A stretch of 64,000 nt of DNA, taken from NCBI GenBank assembly GCA_032718475.1, contig JAUCBJ010003385.1, positions 43,825-107,824 of the forward strand, in the 5' to 3' direction. Made by a program: the position numbers and the translations under genes. Shown here one piece after another: positions 59,544 through 64,000 of this stretch (positions are counted from its first letter, which is position 1; every line of letters starts with the position of its first letter). The notes under the pieces are model-generated. The model was not told the DNA's origin. It searched no databases and worked only from the letters and a program-made list of their open reading frames with translations. Origin of the DNA: Nemertoderma westbladi (lineage: Eukaryota; Xenacoelomorpha; Nemertodermatida; Nemertodermatidae).

Positions 59544-62500
59544 CTAAAAGGCAAAAATATACCAACAGCTGACGGTGCAGACCATTCTATAAGGTAAAAA
59601 TATACCAACAGCCGACGGTGCAGACCATTCTATAAGGCAAAAATATACCAACAGCCGACGGTGCAGACCATTCTATAAGGTAAAAATATACCAACAGCCG
59701 ACGGTGTAGACCATTCTATAAGGCAAAAATATACCAACAGCCGACGGTGCAGACCATTCTATAAGGCAAAAATATACCAACAGCCGACGGTGCAGACCAT
59801 TCTATAAGGCAAAAATATACCAACAGCCGACGGTGCAGACCATTCTATAAGGTAAAAATGTACCAACAGCTGACGGTGGAGACCATTCTATAAGGTAAAA
59901 ATATACCAACGGGCCGACGGTGCAGACCATTCTATAAGGTAAAAATATACCAACAGCCGACGGTGGAGACCATTCTATAAGGTAAAAATATACCAACGGG
60001 CCGACGGTACAGACCATTCTATAAGGTAAAAATATACCAACAGCCGACGGTGCAGACCATTCTATAAGGTAAAAATATACCAACAGCCGACGGTGGAGAC
60101 CATTCTATAAGGTAAAAATATACCAACAGCCGACGGTGCAGACCATTCTATAAGGTAAAAATATACCAACAGCCGACGGTGGAGACCATTCTATAAGGTA
60201 AAAATATACCAACGGGCCGACGGTGCAGACCATTCTATAAGGTAAAAATATACCAACAGCCGACGGTGCAGACCATTCTATAAGGTAAAAATATACCAAC
60301 GGGCCGACGGTGCAGACCATTCTATAAGGTAAAAATATACCAACAGCCGACGGTGCAGACCATTCTATAAGGTAAAAATATACCAACAGCCGACGGTGGA
60401 GACCATTCTATAAGGTAAAAATATACCAACAGCCGACGGTGCAGACCATTCTATAAGGTAAAAATATACCAACAGCCGACGGTGGAGACCATTCTATAAG
60501 GTAAAAATATACCAACGGGCCGACGGTGCAGACCATTCTATAAGGTAAAAATATACCAACAGCCGACGGTGCAGACCATTCTATAAGGTAAAAATATACC
60601 AACGGGCCGACGGTGCAGACCATTCTATAAGGTAAAAATATACCAACAGCCGACGGTGGAGACCATTCTATAAGGTAAAAATATACCAACAGCCGACGGT
60701 GCAGACCATTCTAAAAGGCAAAAATATACCAACAGCTGACGGTGCAGACCATTCTATAAGGTAAAAATATACCAACAGCCGACGGTGCAGACCATTCTAT
60801 AAGGTAAAAATATACCAACAGCCGACGGTGCAGACCATTCTATAAGGTAAAAATATACCAACAGCCGACGGTGGAGACCATTCTATAAGGTAAAAATATA
60901 CCAACGGGCCGACGGTGCAGACCATTCTATAAGGTAAAAATATACCAACAGCCGACGGTGCAGACCATTCTATAAGGTAAAAATATACCAACAGCCGACG
61001 GTGCAGACCATTCTATAAGGTAAAAATATACCAACAGCCGACGGTGCAGACCATTCTATAAGGTAAAAATATACCAACAGCCGACGGTGCAGTGGTGCAG
61101 ACCATTCTATAAGGTAAAAATATACCAACAGCCGACGGTGCAGACCATTCTATAAGGCAAAAATATACCAACAGCCGACGGTGCAGACCATTCTATAAGG
61201 CAAAAATATACCAACAGCCGACGGTGCAGACCATTCTATAAGGTAAAAATATACCAACAGCCGACGGTGCAGACCATTCTATAAGGTAAAAATATACCAA
61301 CGGCCGACGGTGCAGACCATTCTATAAGGTAAAAATATACCAACAGCCGACGGTGGAGACCATTCTATAAGGTAAAAATATACCAACGGGCCGACGGTGC
61401 AGACCATTCTATAAGGTAAAAATATACCAACAGCCGACGGTGCAGACCATTCTATAAGGTAAAAATATACCAACAGCCGACGGTGCAGACCATTCTATAA
61501 GGTAAAAATATACCAACAGCCGACGGTGCAGACCATTCTATAAGGTAAAAATATACCAACAGCCGACGGTGGAGACCATTCTATAAGGTAAAAATATACC
61601 AACAGGCCGACGGTGCAGACCATTCTATAAGGTAAAAATATACCAACAGCCGACGGTGCAGACCATTCTATAAGGTAAAAATATACCAACAGCCGACGGT
61701 GCAGACCATTCTATAAGGTAAAAATATACCAACAGCCGACGGTGCAGACCATTCTATAAGGTAAAAATATACCAACAGCCGACGGTGCAGACCATTCTAT
61801 AAGGTAAAAATATACCAACAGCCGACGGTGCAGACCATTCTATAAGGTAAAAATATACCAACAGCCGACGGTGCAGACCATTCTATAAGGTAAAAATATA
61901 CCAACGCCGACGGTGCAGACCATTCTATAAGGTAAAAATATACCAACAGCCGACGGTGCAGACCATTCTATAAGGCAAAAATATACCAACAGCCGACGGT
62001 GCAGACCATTCTATAAGGTAAAAATATACCAACAGCCGACGGTGCAGACCATTCTATAAGGTAAAAATATACCAACAGCCGACGGTGCAGACCATTCTAT
62101 AAGGCAAAAATATACCAACAGCCGACGGTGCAGACCATTCTATAAGGTAAAAATATACCAACAGCCGACGGTGCAGACCATTCTATAAGGTAAAAATATA
62201 CCAACAGCCGACGGTGCAGACCATTCTATAAGGTAAAAATATACCAACAGCCGACGGTGCAGACCATTCTATAAGGTAAAAATATACCAACAGCCGACGG
62301 TGCAGACCATTCTATAAGGTAAAAATATACCAACAGCCGACGGTGCAGACCATTCTATAAGGTAAAAATATACCAACAGCCGACGGTGCAGACCATTCTA
62401 TAAGGTAAAAATATACCAACAGCCGACGGTGCAGACCATTCTATAAGGTAAAAATATACCAACAGCCGACGGTGCGTGTGCAGACCATTCTATAAGGTAA

Positions 62501-64000
62501 AAATATACCAACAGCCGACGGTGCAGACCATTCTATAAGGTAAAAATATACCAACGGCCGACGGTGCAGACCATTCTATAAGGTAAAAATATACCAACAG
62601 CCGACGGTGCAGACCATTCTATAAGGTAAAAATATACCAACAGCCGACGGTGCAGACCATTCTATAAGGTAAAAATATACCAACAGCCGACGGTGCAGAC
62701 CATTCTATAAGGTAAAAATATACCAACAGCCGACGGTGCAGACCATTCTATAAGGTAAAAATATACCAACAGCCGACGGTGCAGACCATTCTATAAGGTA
62801 AAAATATACCAACAGCCGACGGTGCAGACCATTCTATAAGGTAAAAATATACCAACAGCCGACGGTGCAGACCATTCTATAAGGTAAAAATATACCAACA
62901 GCCGACGGTGCAGACCATTCTATAAGGTAAAAATATACCAACAGCCGACGGTGCAGACCATTCTATAAGGCAAAAATATACCAACAGCCGACGGTGCAGA
63001 CCATTCTATAAGGTAAAAATATACCAACAGCCGACGGTGCAGACCATTCTATAAGGTAAAAATATACCAACAGCCGACGGTGCAGACCATTCTATAAGGT
63101 AAAAATATACCAACAGCCGACGGTGCAGACCATTCTATAAGGCAAAAATATACCAACAGCCGACGGTGCAGACCATTCTATAAGGCAAAAATATACCAAC
63201 AGCCGACGGTGCAGACCATTCTATAAGGTAAAAATATACCAACAGCCGACGGTGCAGACCATTCTATAAGGTAAAAATATACCAACAGCCGACGGTGCAG
63301 ACCATTCTATAAGGTAAAAATATACCAACAGCCGACGGTGCAGACCATTCTATAAGGTAAAAATATACCAACAGCCGACGGTGCAGACCATTCTATAAGG
63401 TAAAAATATACCAACAGCCGACGGTGCAGACCATTCTATAAGGTAAAAATATACCAACAGCCGACGGTGCAGACCATTCTATAAGGCAAAAATATACCAA
63501 CAGCCGACGGTGCAGACCATTCTATAAGGCAAAAATATACCAACAGCCGACGGTGCAGACCATTCTATAAGGCAAAAATATACCAACAGCCGACGGTGCA
63601 GACCATTCTATAAGGTAAAAATATACCAACAGCCGACGGTGCAGACCATTCTATAAGGTAAAAATATACCAACAGCCGACGGTGGCAGACCATTCTATAA
63701 GGCAAAAATATACCAACAGCCGACGGTGCAGACCATTCTATAAGGCAAAAATATACCAACAGCCGACGGTGCAGACCATTCTATAAGGTAAAAATATACC
63801 AACAGCCGACGGTGCAGACCATTCTATAAGGTAAAAATATACCAACAGCCGACGGTGCAGACCATTCTATAAGGCAAAAATATACCAACAGCCGACGGTG
63901 CAGACCATTCTATAAGGTAAAAATATACCAACAGCCGACGGTGCGAGACCATTCTATAAGGTAAAAATATACCAACAGCCGACGGTGCAGACCATTCTAT
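59510..64000. repeat. Satellite C: 43-bp tandem array derived from the SYLF exon boundary, about 103 copies, open at the right edge
   Basis: On the minus strand each unit reads TTTTT(A/G)CCTTATAG, AATGGTCTGCACCGTCGGCT, GTTGGTATA. The first exon-proximal unit includes the real exon start, and homology stops inside the exon after GTTGGTATATTT. Variants: 44-bp units with ACGGGCCG for ACAGCCG; GGAGACC for GCAGACC; GGCAAAAA for GGTAAAAA; small slips near 61090, 62475, 63682 and 63944. Between about 59860 and 60700 units are ordered in a 303-bp higher-order repeat (five of 43 and two of 44 bp). At 60705-60745 a second copy of the exon-proximal CTAAAAGGC junction occurs. Minus-strand frames of up to 93 codons (IEWSAPSAVGIF and LPYRMVCTVG) are echoes of the exon and not separate genes. 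Confidence 0.96.
59860..60700. repeat. 303-bp higher-order repeat within satellite C
   Basis: Units with GGAGACC and with ACGGGCCG alternate in the same order three times; frames ending at 60083, 60386 and 60689 are spaced exactly 303 bp apart. A related five-unit pattern of 216 bp appears at about 61279-61690. Confidence 0.8.

Noticed and set aside
59802-63759. Minus-strand frames of 64-93 codons in satellite C
   Set aside because: They are echoes of the SYLF exon start, read through 43-bp units that shift frame each copy; no independent coding signal.

Overview
The window is nuclear DNA of a multicellular animal, most likely a marine or other invertebrate; the clade cannot be fixed from the sequence. 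The case for an animal genome is: two gene pieces of eukaryotic type (a mitochondrial COQ8/ADCK kinase and a spliced exon of a SYLF-domain protein with consensus splice sites), non-LTR retrotransposon remnants of at least two families, a tRNA-derived SINE, foldback elements, and three very large satellite arrays that fill about three quarters of the sequence. There is nothing bacterial here: no operons and no CRISPR.

Layout. (1) 1-33917: satellite A, a 46-bp monomer in about 737 head-to-tail copies, open at the left window edge, with nested higher-order repeats (138, 966, 1152 and 2440 bp). (2) 33918-39205: a retrotransposon graveyard: a 3' scrap of one LINE family (34868-35027), a 3' fragment of a second family (35435-35879), then a longer copy of that second family with endonuclease and reverse transcriptase (36183-39053). 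(3) 39206-49150: satellite B, a 21-bp monomer in about 474 copies. Because 21 is a multiple of 3 it generates long fake heptapeptide reading frames. (4) 49151-51850: the one apparently intact protein-coding locus, a COQ8-like UbiB-family kinase (50286-51788), with a possible upstream presequence exon and a SINE between them. (5) 51851-57160: AT-rich DNA with a perfect 45-bp palindrome, a TTAA-flanked element with terminal inverted repeats, two foldback elements with long G/C homopolymer tracts, a small membrane-protein-like ORF and a 40-bp minisatellite. (6) 57975-59148: a 5'-truncated, broken RTE-like LINE whose 3' end matches the scrap at 34868. (7) 59379-59543: a SYLF (Ysc84/SH3YL1-type) exon on the minus strand. 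(8) 59510-64000: satellite C, a 43-bp monomer in about 103 copies, running off the right edge.

The most interesting result is the origin of satellite C. Its monomer is a copy of the 3' splice site plus the first ~30 nt of the adjacent SYLF exon. The upstream intron of that gene has therefore filled with about a hundred copies of its own splice acceptor and exon start, all in the functional orientation. A second theme is the palindrome GTTCTAGAAC, which contains a heat-shock-element-like TTCnnGAA dyad. It sits at nearly every monomer junction of satellite A and recurs in the unrelated AT-rich region at 51.9-55.6 kb. A rare 48-bp variant of satellite A carries a perfect three-unit heat shock element.

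Limits: everything was read by eye. Copy numbers come from length divided by monomer length, higher-order periods from matching marker variants, and family assignments from recognised motifs, not from searches.
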